This document shows positions 22,058 through 31,303 of a stretch of DNA of 35,229 nt, in pieces. A model generated the notes under the pieces. The model was given only the letters and a program-made list of their open reading frames with translations. It had not been told where the DNA came from and made no database searches. Source of the stretch: a virus; IMG/VR virus record IMGVR_UViG_3300032105_000056, positions 1 to 35,229 of that record, one strand, 5' to 3'. Numbering within the stretch: position 1 is the stretch's first letter; the number at the start of each line of letters is the position of its first letter. The position numbers and the translations under genes are program-made.

Positions 22058-22291
22058 GTGGAAACACCGGCCCTACAATCCCGCGCGCGCCTTTTGGACG
22101 AGGACGCGCGTCACCACAAGCGCGCCATCCGCCAGCACCGGGATGCCCTGCGCGCCTGCCTCCAAGAGCTTGCGAAGCTCCGCGAAAAGTGTGCGGAGCA
22201 TGGCATAGCGTTAATCATCCAAGGCGAAGGGAATCCCCATGGCCCTGATGGACCTCAAAACCGATGGAAGCGCCGAAACCGTCAAAATTGA
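22058..22291 (+). CDS. Small coiled-coil protein upstream of the tail chaperone
   Basis: A 77-residue frame with a GTG start only two bases after AGGAG, an awkward spacing. The product is a charged helix (RHHKRAIRQHRDALRACLQELAKLREKCAEHGIALI), a shape seen in small phage proteins near the tape measure. Its end overlaps the chaperone gene by 53 bases. Coding is likely but not certain. Confidence 0.45.
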   Translation: METPALQSRARLLDEDARHHKRAIRQHRDALRACLQELAKLREKCAEHGIALIIQGEGNPHGPDGPQNRWKRRNRQN

Positions 22292-22583
22292 CGACGAGGA
22301 ATACACACTCCAAGATTTCGACGATTTCACCCCGCTGGATCAGCATGCCCTCGCCCGCCAGGGGCGCCGCATCACCTCGCTGTTCGACAAAGAAATCCTA
22401 AAAGAACCGGAAACCCAGGAACTGGAAGCCTTGGCGAATTCGATTTTCAATCGGATCGCCGGGACTATCCCTGATTTGGTTCGCCAAAAGCTCAAACCAG
22501 GGGCGAAGCAACGGATCGTCAACGCCTATTTTTTAGCGTACAGGGGGGCGACCGTTCCAGGCGAGGAAACCAAAGCGAAATAG
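22239..22583 (+). CDS. Tail assembly chaperone G-like (short product)
   Basis: A 114-residue acidic helical protein (MALMDLKTDGSAETVKIDDEEYTLQDFDDFTPLDQHALARQ...) just before the tape measure, the position of lambda gpG-type chaperones that coat the tape measure during tail assembly. Its frame contains the slippery heptamer at 22529-22535, codons 98-99 being TTT TTA, so part of translation is expected to shift into the longer GT product. Confidence 0.8.
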   Translation: MALMDLKTDGSAETVKIDDEEYTLQDFDDFTPLDQHALARQGRRITSLFDKEILKEPETQELEALANSIFNRIAGTIPDLVRQKLKPGAKQRIVNAYFLAYRGATVPGEETKAK

Positions 22584-22888
22584 CGAAGTGGGCCGCGGCT
22601 GCCCTGCCCGACCTCCAACGCTTTTACGGGGGATCGCCAACCGCGTGGCTGCGAACCCCGGCATGGTTGCTTGATATTTACTCGGACGCGGTGTCCCGAA
22701 TCGAAGCGCGCGAGTCCCTTCGCAGGGCAAACGCCGTCGCGCTTGGATCAGGAACAATGAAAAAGAGTGCCGCCCGCCAGCTCGCAAATCAGTGGCAGCG
22801 GGAAGCGGGTCGCGGCCGAAAAGCCGTTCGGGGTCTTGCAATCAGGGAGGTCGCCGCCATGCATGGAATCAAGGTGATTGATGGCTGA
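22239..22888 (+). CDS. Tail assembly chaperone GT-like frameshift product
   Basis: A -1 shift at 22529-22535 joins the first 99 residues of the chaperone to a 117-codon frame starting at 22535 and ending at a TGA at 22886-22888, about 216 residues in total. The downstream frame (..AKWAAAALPDLQRFYGGSPTAWLRTPAW...) is open throughout and has no convincing start of its own. Its end overlaps the tape measure start. In lambda-like phages the T extension binds tail tube subunits. Frame, slippery site and position all agree. Confidence 0.78.
22529..22535 (+). other. Programmed -1 frameshift site T TTT TTA
   Basis: In the zero frame the codons read TAT TTT TTA, so the X XXY YYZ heptamer is U UUU UUA. 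Both tRNAs can re-pair fully after a -1 slip. The new frame runs open for 117 codons. A G6 run follows at 22543-22548; no clear downstream pseudoknot was worked out. Confidence 0.78.
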
Positions 22889-25379
22889 AACGCTAGGAAC
22901 CGCAATCCTTGAACTTCGCACGGACGGAACTGCGCTTAGGGCGGGGATCGCCGGCGCGCGGGCGTCTGCCAAGCGGTTGGGGCAGGACTTCCGGCGGATT
23001 GGGAGGGGCCTAAGCCTTGGCCTGACGCTTCCCATCGTGGGGATTGGGGTTGCCGTCCTCAAAACCGCCGGACAATTTGAAAAGGGGATGAATCAAGTCC
23101 AGGCTCTTACTGGGGCGACGGAAAAACAATTCTCGGCCCTCGAAGAACAAGCCAAAGAGCTGGGGGCCACCACCCAATTTTCGGCAGGCCAGGCCGCCGA
23201 TGCGATGGGTTTCCTCGCTCAATCGGGCATGGACGCCAATGAAATTATCGGATCAATGCCCGCGACCTTGAACCTGGCCGCAGCCGCTCAAACGGGGTTG
23301 GCGGAAACGGCCGATATGGTCACCAACATAATGAAGGGCTACGGCCGGGAGGTCGAGCAGACGATTGAAACCACCGACATATTGACCGGGACGTTTACCA
23401 GATCGAATACCAATTTGACGCAGCTTTCCGAGGCGATGAAACTCGCCGGTCCCGTGGCCGCCGGGTTCGGCCTCCAATTTGAAGAAACCGCCGCGCTACT
23501 TGGGCTGATGGGAAATGCCGGGTTCCAGGCCAGCCTTGCAGGGACGGCCCTTCGGGGAGCCCTGATTCGGCTTGCGAATCCCGCCGCCGAAAATGCGCGT
23601 CTGATTGAAGACTTGGGCCTGAAAATTTTCGATGCCAAGGGGAATATGGTGCCCTTCATTTCAATCGTTGAGCAACTGGAATCCGCCGGAATTACCACAG
23701 CGGAAACCATGAAACTTTTCGGGCAAAGGGCAGGCCCGGCTATGGCGGCGCTTTTATCGCAAGGCAGTCAAGCCCTAAAAGATTTCACTACCGATTTGGA
23801 AAATTCCGCAGGCACGACGGAGCGCATTGCAAAGGTGCAGATGGAGGGCTTGATTGGTCAACTCCGCGCGCTGCGATCCGCCGTTGAAGCCGTGGCAATC
23901 GAAATTGCCCAGGCCGGGCTTCTCAAATGGGCGACCGATCTTGCCCAGTCCATGGCGCGCTTTTTCCGCGAGTTGGCGAAAGTCAATCCTGAAATTCTGA
24001 AATGGGCCAGCGGGATTGCCCTCGTTGTCGCGGCCGCCGGGCCCGCGGTCATTGTCCTGGGATTTTTACTCACGGCGGTTGGCGCCCTATTGACCCCTAT
24101 CGGGGCGGTGGCGGCGGCCCTTATTGGGGCCGGCGGGGCGGTGGCGGCGTTTTTTATTTTTCAGGAAAGGATTACGGCCATTTGGAACGAACTGTTTTCC
24201 TTGGCAGGAATAATGGCGCTCGTCATTGATACATTTTTTATGCGAGTTCGCCTTAAATTCCTTGAAATGATTTTTGCGTTGATCGAATCTTCCAGATTAC
24301 TGGCGAAGCTGTTTGGCAATGCTGCGCTGATGCAATCGTTTATAGAAATTGAATTTGCCATCGCGCGTAATATTGAGAAAATAAACGAGTTTTCTGAGGC
24401 GATTGACGCTAGTCGCCTTACCCACACCGTCAGTATCTGGGCGCACGATGCCCAGGAATTTGTCGATATTTCGGAAACCATGAAAAATGAAGTTGTACAA
24501 GATTTCGACGACATGACGACAGCCTATATGCATGGCCTCGCAATGATGGCAAGAGGATCACGAGCAAACGCCATACTAATAGCGGAACAGACTGCGGAGG
24601 CAAACGCAGCGGCGGCAATGGCCGAAGAGAAAAATGCTAGGCTAATAACGGAGAGGCTTGCGCAACAAATAACGCTTTGGGAAAACTTGGCGGTCGAAGG
24701 AACGGCGGATCAATTTGCACGGCAAAGGGTCTTAGAAAGCCAAGCATTTGCACAGAGGATGGCAACGGCCCAGGGAAACAATTTGCTGGAAGAAGCATTG
24801 TTTCGGCAGCATGAAGCCAATATGACGGCGATTGCAGCCAAGGAGGCGCAAGCCCGTTTCGCTGCTGAAACTCTACTGATCCAGCAACGCACCCGAGCGG
24901 CAATCACGTTTTTCGGAGGCTTCGCCGCTCTCGCTCAAAGTTTTGGAGGTCGCTATTTCAACTGGTTCAAAAGTCTGGCGAAGGCGGAGGCAATAGCAAA
25001 CGCCGTCGGCGCTGCGTCACTGGCGATGCGGACCATCCCTTGGCCTTTTAGCGTAGCCGTTGCGGCCGGGGTTTACGCCCAAGGCATTGCCCGCTTTCGG
25101 CAAATTTCTGCCCTGCAGCCGCCCACCTACCACCTGGGGGGATTGGTCACCCGGGAAAGGCTTTTGCCTGTACCAGGGCGAAGCGGCGGCGAGGGCCTGG
25201 CGTTGCTTCAGGAGGGTGAAAGGGTGCTTCCACGGGGCCGGGAGGCCCGGAATATCACGATTGCCCTCGGGGGCGACGATGATACCGTTTTCACCCGTCG
25301 CCAAGTACGCAGCCTCCTGGAAGCGATAAAAGAGGAAATGGCCGACGATGCTTCTACCTTTGCCGTGAGGTCGATCTGA
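22881..25379 (+). CDS. Tail tape measure protein (TP901 type)
   Basis: An 832-residue protein, ATG at 22881 with AAGGTG upstream. N-terminal half: GQDFRRIGRGLSLGLTLPIVGIG, then AGQFEKGMNQVQALTGATEKQFSALEEQAKELGATTQFSAGQAADAMGFLAQSGM, a classic TP901 core. Two long hydrophobic stretches lie near residues 375-430 (ALVVAAAGPAVIVLGFLL and neighbours). A charged helical region and a C-terminal domain (PPTYHLGGLV.. GEGLALLQEGERVL) follow. Its length fixes tail length, probably on the order of 120 nm if about 1.5 A per residue applies. The stretch 24170-24900 is more AT-rich than the rest. Confidence 0.9.
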   Translation: MAETLGTAILELRTDGTALRAGIAGARASAKRLGQDFRRIGRGLSLGLTLPIVGIGVAVLKTAGQFEKGMNQVQALTGATEKQFSALEEQAKELGATTQFSAGQAADAMGFLAQSGMDANEIIGSMPATLNLAAAAQTGLAETADMVTNIMKGYGREVEQTIETTDILTGTFTRSNTNLTQLSEAMKLAGPVAAGFGLQFEETAALLGLMGNAGFQASLAGTALRGALIRLANPAAENARLIEDLGLKIFDAKGNMVPFISIVEQLESAGITTAETMKLFGQRAGPAMAALLSQGSQALKDFTTDLENSAGTTERIAKVQMEGLIGQLRALRSAVEAVAIEIAQAGLLKWATDLAQSMARFFRELAKVNPEILKWASGIALVVAAAGPAVIVLGFLLTAVGALLTPIGAVAAALIGAGGAVAAFFIFQERITAIWNELFSLAGIMALVIDTFFMRVRLKFLEMIFALIESSRLLAKLFGNAALMQSFIEIEFAIARNIEKINEFSEAIDASRLTHTVSIWAHDAQEFVDISETMKNEVVQDFDDMTTAYMHGLAMMARGSRANAILIAEQTAEANAAAAMAEEKNARLITERLAQQITLWENLAVEGTADQFARQRVLESQAFAQRMATAQGNNLLEEALFRQHEANMTAIAAKEAQARFAAETLLIQQRTRAAITFFGGFAALAQSFGGRYFNWFKSLAKAEAIANAVGAASLAMRTIPWPFSVAVAAGVYAQGIARFRQISALQPPTYHLGGLVTRERLLPVPGRSGGEGLALLQEGERVLPRGREARNITIALGGDDDTVFTRRQVRSLLEAIKEEMADDASTFAVRSI

Positions 25380-26209
25380 TGCCCGTCGTGCTTCAATCCA
25401 AGAGCCTTTTTGTCCCCAACGCTCCGGATACGTTTGCCCCGCGGCTCGGGGCGCATACTTTGCTCCGAGATGCTGCTGCTGGCGTATCGGCGAGCGCGGA
25501 CACCACCGGGGGCGAAAAGGAAAACGCCTACGCGGAGGGTCTTACCTTTGATTTCTGGCGGCCGGGCACGGCCGGAACCCATTGGCTGCGCGCTACCTTT
25601 GGCGCCGGGCGCTGGTCGAACTACCTGGGGATCGCCGCGCATGATCTACCCCAGCGAGGCGCCGTGGTCAAAATGCAGCACAGCACCGACAGCGGGACCA
25701 CCTGGACAGATTCTTCCGACGATTTCAGACCCGCGACTTCGAGCCCGATCCTGATTCTTTACACCGACGTTTTTGCCCCGTCCCACCGTCTTTTGATCGT
25801 CTCCGACGAGGCCGTTTCAATCGGGGCCGTTCACTTCGGCGAGGTCTTGAAGCTGGACGCCCCGCTGACGGCCCCCTGGAAACCCCCTCATTTGTCGCGG
25901 GCCAACCGGTACTTGAACGAGGTCTCCGAGGGCGGCGCCTTCCTCGGGCGAAGCGTGATCGCCGAAGGGGCGGAGCTGGAGCTTGAAATCCCCGGCGTCG
26001 GGATGGCGTGGGTGCGGGATAAGTGGGAGGATACGGTGCGACTGATCGAAACCCGCCCTTTCTTTTTTGCCGCGCGGGATTCTGACGCCCTCGGGGGCGT
26101 GGCCGAGGCCGAAGTTTTTTACGGATGGGCGGAGGATCAGCCAATCGTTCGATACGAGCAAAACGTTTTCGGGACGCTGAGCCTTCGCGCCCGCGGCATC
26201 GTTACCTAA
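25379..26209 (+). CDS. Distal tail-like protein
   Basis: A 276-residue protein whose ATG shares one base with the tape measure stop. It is beta-rich (FDFWRPGTAGTHWLRATFGAGRWSNYLGIAAHDLPQRGAVVKMQ...) and ends with a strand-rich domain (PFFFAARDSDALGGVAEAEVFYGWAEDQPIVRYEQ). Its position right after the tape measure fits a distal tail or tail-tip baseplate component. No enzymatic motif is seen. Confidence 0.6.
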   Translation: MPVVLQSKSLFVPNAPDTFAPRLGAHTLLRDAAAGVSASADTTGGEKENAYAEGLTFDFWRPGTAGTHWLRATFGAGRWSNYLGIAAHDLPQRGAVVKMQHSTDSGTTWTDSSDDFRPATSSPILILYTDVFAPSHRLLIVSDEAVSIGAVHFGEVLKLDAPLTAPWKPPHLSRANRYLNEVSEGGAFLGRSVIAEGAELELEIPGVGMAWVRDKWEDTVRLIETRPFFFAARDSDALGGVAEAEVFYGWAEDQPIVRYEQNVFGTLSLRARGIVT

Positions 26210-26218
26210 AGGGGCCCC

Positions 26219-27523
26219 ATGGCGAAAGAGATAATCCAATCGACGGTCTTGACCGGCGGAACTCCGCTGGCGCTGGGAGCCAATGCCCAGGTTATGATCC
26301 GCGACGCGGATTCGGCGGCCCTGGTTTCCCTCTGGACGGATCGCGCGGGAACGATTGTTGAAACCAACCCTTTTAATGCGGATACAAACGGCCAGTTCAA
26401 GGTCTATGCGGACCCTAATCGTTTGCAAATCACTGTCGTTGCTGGCGGGGAAACTCGGATTTGGGAGGACTTCCAGCTTTTTGCCCGCAATGATTTTTGG
26501 AATAAAGTAATCAACCCCGAAATGAATATTCAACAAGAGGGAATGATCTTCACCGGCGTTGGGGCGCTGACTGACAAATACACGGTAGAACAATGGCTGA
26601 TCCACACGGCTGGATCGCCTGCGGCCCGGGTTACCGTGAGTCAGTTAGGCAGTGTTTTCTCCGGTTTTGCTTTTAGCATAAAAATTGACTGCACAACAGC
26701 GATGGGGGCTCCGTCTGCCGGACAATTATTTACCTGGGAAACGAGATTGGAGGCACAAGACCAGCAGGATTTGGAATACGGAGCGGCCACCGCAAACTCA
26801 ATGATCCTCATATTTCGGGTCAAGTCGCCCAAGACAGGGATTCACTGTGTCGCGCTTTATCAACCGGATGGCAACCGATCTTTTATCCGCGAATTTACGG
26901 TAAATGTCGCTAACACAATAGAGGAAAAGATCGTTTCATTTCCTGGTGATATCGCCGGAACGATCAACAATAATAACGGGGAGGGGCTACGGTTGGTTTG
27001 GCCGTTAGTTGTTGGTTCCGATTTCCAGGTCATCGGTGACCAATGGACGGCGGGTCAAAATTTTGCAACTGTGAACCAACAGAATTTATTGGACAACACG
27101 GCAAACAATTTTGAGATTACAGGAATTGACCTTTACATTGGTCTAAAGACCAGGGTCTTTCCCCATCGGCCTTTCGCCGCAGAATTGGCCCTTTGCCAGC
27201 GGTTCATGGAAAAAAGTTATAACTACGGCGTCAATCCAGGGACGAACCATATATCAGGATTATACCAGTCTTCCGGGACAGCAAGCTCCACAAATCAAAT
27301 TCCTGGGGTACGATTCAAAACTTCCAAACTACATATGCCAACCATCGTTATTTATCCCAAAGATGGGAGCCCCACAGGAACAGTTAGCGATACGATTTTT
27401 GTCGATGCCATTGCTGGCAATGTAGCGAACAGTGTGGGAACGGAAGGCTTTCGGGCAATTGTATCTCCGGGTTATTCAAGCAACCAATGGAATTTTCATT
27501 TCACTGCTATTGCGAGGCTTTAG
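26219..27523 (+). CDS. Tail fibre / receptor-binding protein
   Basis: A 434-residue protein. The N-terminus (GTPLALGANAQVMIRDADSAALVSLWTDRAGTIVETNPFNADTNGQFKVYADP) is the pattern of fibre proteins that attach to the tail. The large middle and end look like a beta-sandwich, and RPFAAELALCQRFMEKSY recurs in fibre C-termini. Positions 26500-27480 are clearly more AT-rich than flanking genes, as expected for host-range domains exchanged by recombination. It lies between the distal tail and hub genes, an unusual place for a fibre. Confidence 0.72.
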   Translation: MAKEIIQSTVLTGGTPLALGANAQVMIRDADSAALVSLWTDRAGTIVETNPFNADTNGQFKVYADPNRLQITVVAGGETRIWEDFQLFARNDFWNKVINPEMNIQQEGMIFTGVGALTDKYTVEQWLIHTAGSPAARVTVSQLGSVFSGFAFSIKIDCTTAMGAPSAGQLFTWETRLEAQDQQDLEYGAATANSMILIFRVKSPKTGIHCVALYQPDGNRSFIREFTVNVANTIEEKIVSFPGDIAGTINNNNGEGLRLVWPLVVGSDFQVIGDQWTAGQNFATVNQQNLLDNTANNFEITGIDLYIGLKTRVFPHRPFAAELALCQRFMEKSYNYGVNPGTNHISGLYQSSGTASSTNQIPGVRFKTSKLHMPTIVIYPKDGSPTGTVSDTIFVDAIAGNVANSVGTEGFRAIVSPGYSSNQWNFHFTAIARL

Positions 27524-27525
27524 GG

Positions 27526-27858
27526 ATGAGCTATAAATTGCTATCCGACGGAAATATTCTACGATTTTCGGATTTTGCGACCATTCCGAACGATCCTGAA
27601 AATGCGGATTATCGCGAATACTTAGCAATGGTCGAAACCGGATACGTTCCCGAGCCGGAGTTTACGTTGTCAGAATTGCAGGCGGAGCGTTCCGCAACGG
27701 TCGAGCGTACAGCCCGCGAGGCCGTAGAGGAAAAGGAACGAGAAGCGCGGTGGCTTGTTTCGCCCGAAAAGGCCGCTGCCGCTTCAGCCGCTACCAAGAT
27801 AAATGCAGCCAAGACCGAAGCTGAAATCGAAACCGCCTTTGCGGAGGCCATGAAGTGA
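27526..27858 (+). CDS. Small fibre-associated protein, possible fibre chaperone
   Basis: A 110-residue protein, ATG at 27526 three bases after the fibre stop. MSYKLLSDGNILRFSDFATIPNDPENADYREYLAMVETG is followed by a long charged helix (TLSELQAERSATVERTAREAVEEKEREA...). Position and composition resemble tail fibre assembly proteins. The NxxDYREYLAW-like segment is typical of the family. The role is inferred. Confidence 0.55.
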   Translation: MSYKLLSDGNILRFSDFATIPNDPENADYREYLAMVETGYVPEPEFTLSELQAERSATVERTAREAVEEKEREARWLVSPEKAAAASAATKINAAKTEAEIETAFAEAMK

Positions 27859-29669
27859 CCTGGGAAATCGAACGATTGAAGGCGGGACGGCGACGCTTCC
27901 GCGTGGTGGAGCTTGACCTGGATTTCTGCCAGCTCACGTACAGCGAGGCCCCCTGTACCGCCGTGCTGGGAACCTCGGGCGATCATAAATGTTTCAACAC
28001 CCGCGTGACTTGCCAGGACCCGGATAATTACGATCCCGCTGCGAAGACCTACCGCTTCTGTGATCCCATTTCAGACGTGCCCCGGTTGTTCGATGCGATC
28101 CCTTCCCTCCGCAAAGTGGACACGGCCCCGACCGTCATTGATCCCGGCAACTCCCTTGGCAAGCGGGCATCGGTAACGGCAGAATTCCAGGATCATCCCC
28201 ACCACGACCGGGGGGTAGATAATTACTTCTCCGGGCGAATATCCGGAGCCGCCGCTGCCGACGGAAGCACTTACCAGCCATTTGAGCAGGGCACCTATTT
28301 CGGCAAGATGCGCGCCCGGAACCCGTACTACGCCGGACGGCTGATGCACGTCCTTACCGGCTACCTGCCTTGGGATTACAGCGTGTCCCCCGAGCAGCAA
28401 CCGTCCTTCACACAGGCGGCAGTCCTGACGAACCTACGTCGCCAGACCTTTGTGATGGAAAAATGGGAAGGCCCCAATGACAAGGGGTCCTTCAAAATCG
28501 AGGCGAAGGACATTCTGAAATTGGCGTCGGACGAGCGCGCGGAATGCCCCGTGCAAAATACCGGGCGTCTGAGCGGGGCGATCACCGACGCCGGGGGATC
28601 GGCAACCTTAGTTCCGGCGGGCATCGGAAATTCCGAATATGCCGCCAGCGGGACGATTCGGATTGACCAGGAATTGATGACCTTTACCCGCGCCGCTGAT
28701 GTTTTGACTTTGACCGCGCGGGCAACGGACGGAACCACGGCAGCAGCCCACGCCGCAGACGCCCAGGTTCAGGAGTGCAAGCGGTTCGCCGCCGTCAGAA
28801 TCGACGCTATCCTTCAGGACTTGCTGGAAAATTTCGCTGGGATCAGCGCGAGTTTTATTCCGATTGCGAATTGGCAGGCCGAGGCGGCGGACTGGCTTTC
28901 AGGGCATATCTTCAACGCGGTAATCGTCGAACCGACCGGCGTTGCGACGCTGGTCAATGAGCTTTGCCAGCAAGCCGTTGTCTATTTGTGGTGGGATGAA
29001 ATCGACCAGCAAATAAAATTTCGCGCGGTCAGACCCCAAAAATCTGCCGAGACGATCACCGGCGACAACGCAATTCTCGAAAAAGCGTTTAGCCGTAAAG
29101 ATCGCCCGGCTAATCGGCTTTCGCAGGTGATCGTTTATTTTGGTCGGGCTTCCCCAATTGACCGGCTGGACGATCCGACCAGCTATCGCCAATCGTTCGC
29201 GGCCACGGACGCCGCAGCCGAAAGCTCGAACGAATATGGGGAAAGCCGCATCCGGCGGATATTCTCCCGTTGGTTCGATTCCAACGACCGTGCCCTGGCG
29301 CTTATCCTGGCACACCGAATCATCGCCAAATACCGGGATGATCCGATTGAATACCAACTGCGCCTCGGGGCGAAAAATGCAGACCTATGGACGGGCGACG
29401 TTTTTACGATTCAGCATCGCCTTTCGCAGGGATTCCGGGGCGAGGAATTGCTCCAGCGCGTGCAGGTGCTGGAAGTCCGGGAGGACGAGGACGGCGAATT
29501 CCGGTACAAACTGATCAATGATCTTTTCGGAAATCGCTACGGATTCATCGGCCCCGACACTCTTGGAGAATACGGAGCCGCGACGGTCGAGGAGAAAAAC
29601 ACATACGGTTGGATAGCACTCAATACGGGGCTTTTCGGCGATGGAACCGACGCTTATCGCATTAGCTGA
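27855..29669 (+). CDS. Tail hub-like protein with Cys-rich N-terminal domain
   Basis: A 604-residue protein with a GTG start overlapping the previous stop. The N-terminal 170 residues carry a conserved Cys pattern (FCQLTYSEAPC, DHKCFNTRVTCQDPDNY, KTYRFC, VTAEFQDHPHHDRGVDNYF, GTYFGKMRARNPYYAGR), recognisable as a phage tail protein family. The rest is beta-rich with SRWFDSNDRALALILAHRII near the end. It is probably the central tail hub at the tip. The Cys residues may bind metal. Confidence 0.65.
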   Translation: MTWEIERLKAGRRRFRVVELDLDFCQLTYSEAPCTAVLGTSGDHKCFNTRVTCQDPDNYDPAAKTYRFCDPISDVPRLFDAIPSLRKVDTAPTVIDPGNSLGKRASVTAEFQDHPHHDRGVDNYFSGRISGAAAADGSTYQPFEQGTYFGKMRARNPYYAGRLMHVLTGYLPWDYSVSPEQQPSFTQAAVLTNLRRQTFVMEKWEGPNDKGSFKIEAKDILKLASDERAECPVQNTGRLSGAITDAGGSATLVPAGIGNSEYAASGTIRIDQELMTFTRAADVLTLTARATDGTTAAAHAADAQVQECKRFAAVRIDAILQDLLENFAGISASFIPIANWQAEAADWLSGHIFNAVIVEPTGVATLVNELCQQAVVYLWWDEIDQQIKFRAVRPQKSAETITGDNAILEKAFSRKDRPANRLSQVIVYFGRASPIDRLDDPTSYRQSFAATDAAAESSNEYGESRIRRIFSRWFDSNDRALALILAHRIIAKYRDDPIEYQLRLGAKNADLWTGDVFTIQHRLSQGFRGEELLQRVQVLEVREDEDGEFRYKLINDLFGNRYGFIGPDTLGEYGAATVEEKNTYGWIALNTGLFGDGTDAYRIS

Positions 29670-29874
29670 CTTGACGGAGCCAATACCGGAAACGGTTTTG
29701 GTTCCCTGCCCCAAGACAGGATTCAGCAACCGGCGCGTGGCGCGATGCTGCCCGGGCTGTGAGCATTTTCAGGGACTGGTTGCTGTGCAAGACCCGCCGT
29801 CATGGCCCTTGGGCTTCCGTGTATTCTGCGCCCATCCGATCACCCGGCGCGTTTCGATCATTGACGAGGAATAA
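29641..29874 (+). CDS. Small zinc-binding-like protein after the hub
   Basis: A 77-residue protein overlapping the hub gene by 29 bases, with GGGG upstream. Cys residues in VPCPKTG, ARCCPGCEHF and RVFCAHP form a likely zinc site. Small proteins of this pattern are seen in several phages, with unknown function. Confidence 0.55.
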   Translation: MEPTLIALADLTEPIPETVLVPCPKTGFSNRRVARCCPGCEHFQGLVAVQDPPSWPLGFRVFCAHPITRRVSIIDEE

Positions 29875-30496
29875 ATGCAGGTCCTTCCCACGTCTCGGCT
29901 AGAAGCAAAAGCCATCGGCTCCTCACGTTATTTTACGGGCCGTCCATGCAAGCGTGACCACATCGCTTTCCGATGGACGGCCGGGGCGCGTTGTGCCGAA
30001 TGCAATCAAGAATGGCTTGCAGCCAATAACGGATTGAGGCTGGAAATTCAGAAGCGATATTATCGCAGTCACCGCGAGGAGAAAATGGAGGCCCAGCGAA
30101 AATGGCGGCGTGAAAATCCGGGAAAATTTCAGGCTCAATGGCGGCGACATGATGTCGCAAATAGGGAAACAAATAGAATCAGGGCCGTCCAATTTTACAG
30201 AAAGAATCCTGAGCGCGTGAAGGCCATAGAAAAAAAAATCACGACAGAAGCACGCCGCTAAAAACCGGGGGCGTGTTGCGATGCGAAAATTCCACATTCG
30301 CCGAGCAACCCCGAAATGGACAGACCTCTCCGCAATCAAAAATATCTATGACAATTGCCCGCCGGGGATGCACGTCGACCACATTGTCCCTTTGCGGGGA
30401 AAGAATGTTTCCGGTCTGCATGTTCCATGGAATTTGCAATATCTGTCCGCCGCAGATAATCAGCGCAAAAACAATAAAATGCAGGGGAATGTCTGA
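29875..30496 (+). pseudogene. HNH endonuclease split by a frameshift at an A9 run
   Basis: Frame 1 (29875-30261) has a zinc-finger-like start (GRPCKRDH ... ARCAECNQEW) and a basic linker. It ends shortly after an A9 run at 30230-30238. The next frame is open from the run through 30239 to 30496 and holds the HNH core: GMHVDHIVPLRGKNVSGLHV, then PWNLQYLSAADNQRKNNK. Removing one A would join them into a typical free-standing phage HNH protein of about 206 residues. The break may be a decayed homing endonuclease, transcriptional slippage on the A run, or a sequencing error. It lies beside a fibre gene, a common site for such elements. Confidence 0.7.
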
Positions 30497-31056
30497 TGGC
30501 TGTCGCCTGGACCACAATTCCAGATTCGGAGGTTGACCCCGAAAGCCCGATCACCACGTCGCTGATGGTAGCGCTTCGGGATAATCCGGAGGGGATCGCT
30601 GGGGCTGCCGGAGGTGCGCCGAAAATCATCACGGGGGCGATCACTGACCTTGCGGTAACAACGGCCAAGCTCGCAGCGGGCGCGGCGACCGCCGCCAAGG
30701 TCGGCGCTCTTCCGGCTTCCAAGATTACCACGGGAGTTTTTCCGATTGCGCGGGGCGGAACCGGAGTTCCAAATGGAAGTTTTGCTAACTCAAAGGTAAT
30801 GGCTGGATACCAAAGGCTCCCCAACGGCTTGATTTTTCAGTGGGGATCAAGTGTTGCACTAGCAGATTCTAATCATGATGTAAATTTATCTGTAACATAC
30901 CCCAACGCACATTTGGTTGCTATTGCTTGTTATTCTGAAGGGGTTTTAGGACTTGTTTCTCCATGTGGGGCCGGGCCATTAAGTACCACACAAATCAGGC
31001 TTACTAACGACGATACAACCAATAGGACCATAAGATGGTTCTCAATTGGCCATTAA
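30496..31056 (+). CDS. Second tail fibre protein, short
   Basis: A 186-residue protein, ATG sharing one base with the HNH stop, AGGGG upstream. The N-terminus WTTIPDSEVDPESPITTSLMVALRDN is a recurrent phage fibre start. ARGGTG and GYQRLPNGLIFQWG mark the knob-like C-terminal domain also seen in other fibres. From about 30780 to the end the DNA is markedly AT-rich compared with the first half, suggesting a swapped receptor-binding tip. Confidence 0.7.
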   Translation: MAVAWTTIPDSEVDPESPITTSLMVALRDNPEGIAGAAGGAPKIITGAITDLAVTTAKLAAGAATAAKVGALPASKITTGVFPIARGGTGVPNGSFANSKVMAGYQRLPNGLIFQWGSSVALADSNHDVNLSVTYPNAHLVAIACYSEGVLGLVSPCGAGPLSTTQIRLTNDDTTNRTIRWFSIGH

Positions 31057-31084
31057 TTTATTGATGGATCATTAGAGTTTAAAA

Positions 31085-31291
31085 ATGACCCTTGCCCTTA
31101 CCCCCGTGCTTCTATACGCGATCATCGGCCATGCCGTGGTGCTTGCCTTTTACGGTGGCATGACCTGGGCCATGCTGCGCCGGCAGGGGCAAACGCTTGA
31201 CCGTGTGACGGTGTTGCTGGAAAATCACGGGGAAAGAATCGGCCGCGTTGAAACCCGTCAGGGATTGCCGCGCGCCCAACCTTTATTTTGA
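31085..31291 (+). CDS. Small membrane protein with coiled-coil tail, lysis-associated
   Basis: A 68-residue protein with an N-terminal membrane segment (VLLYAIIGHAVVLAFYGGMTWAML) and a charged helix (LDRVTVLLENHGERIGRVETRQG). It lies directly upstream of a holin-like gene and the lysozyme, so a role in lysis is likely. The ribosome site is weak. Confidence 0.5.
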   Translation: MTLALTPVLLYAIIGHAVVLAFYGGMTWAMLRRQGQTLDRVTVLLENHGERIGRVETRQGLPRAQPLF

Positions 31292-31303
31292 GCGGAGGTT
31301 CCA

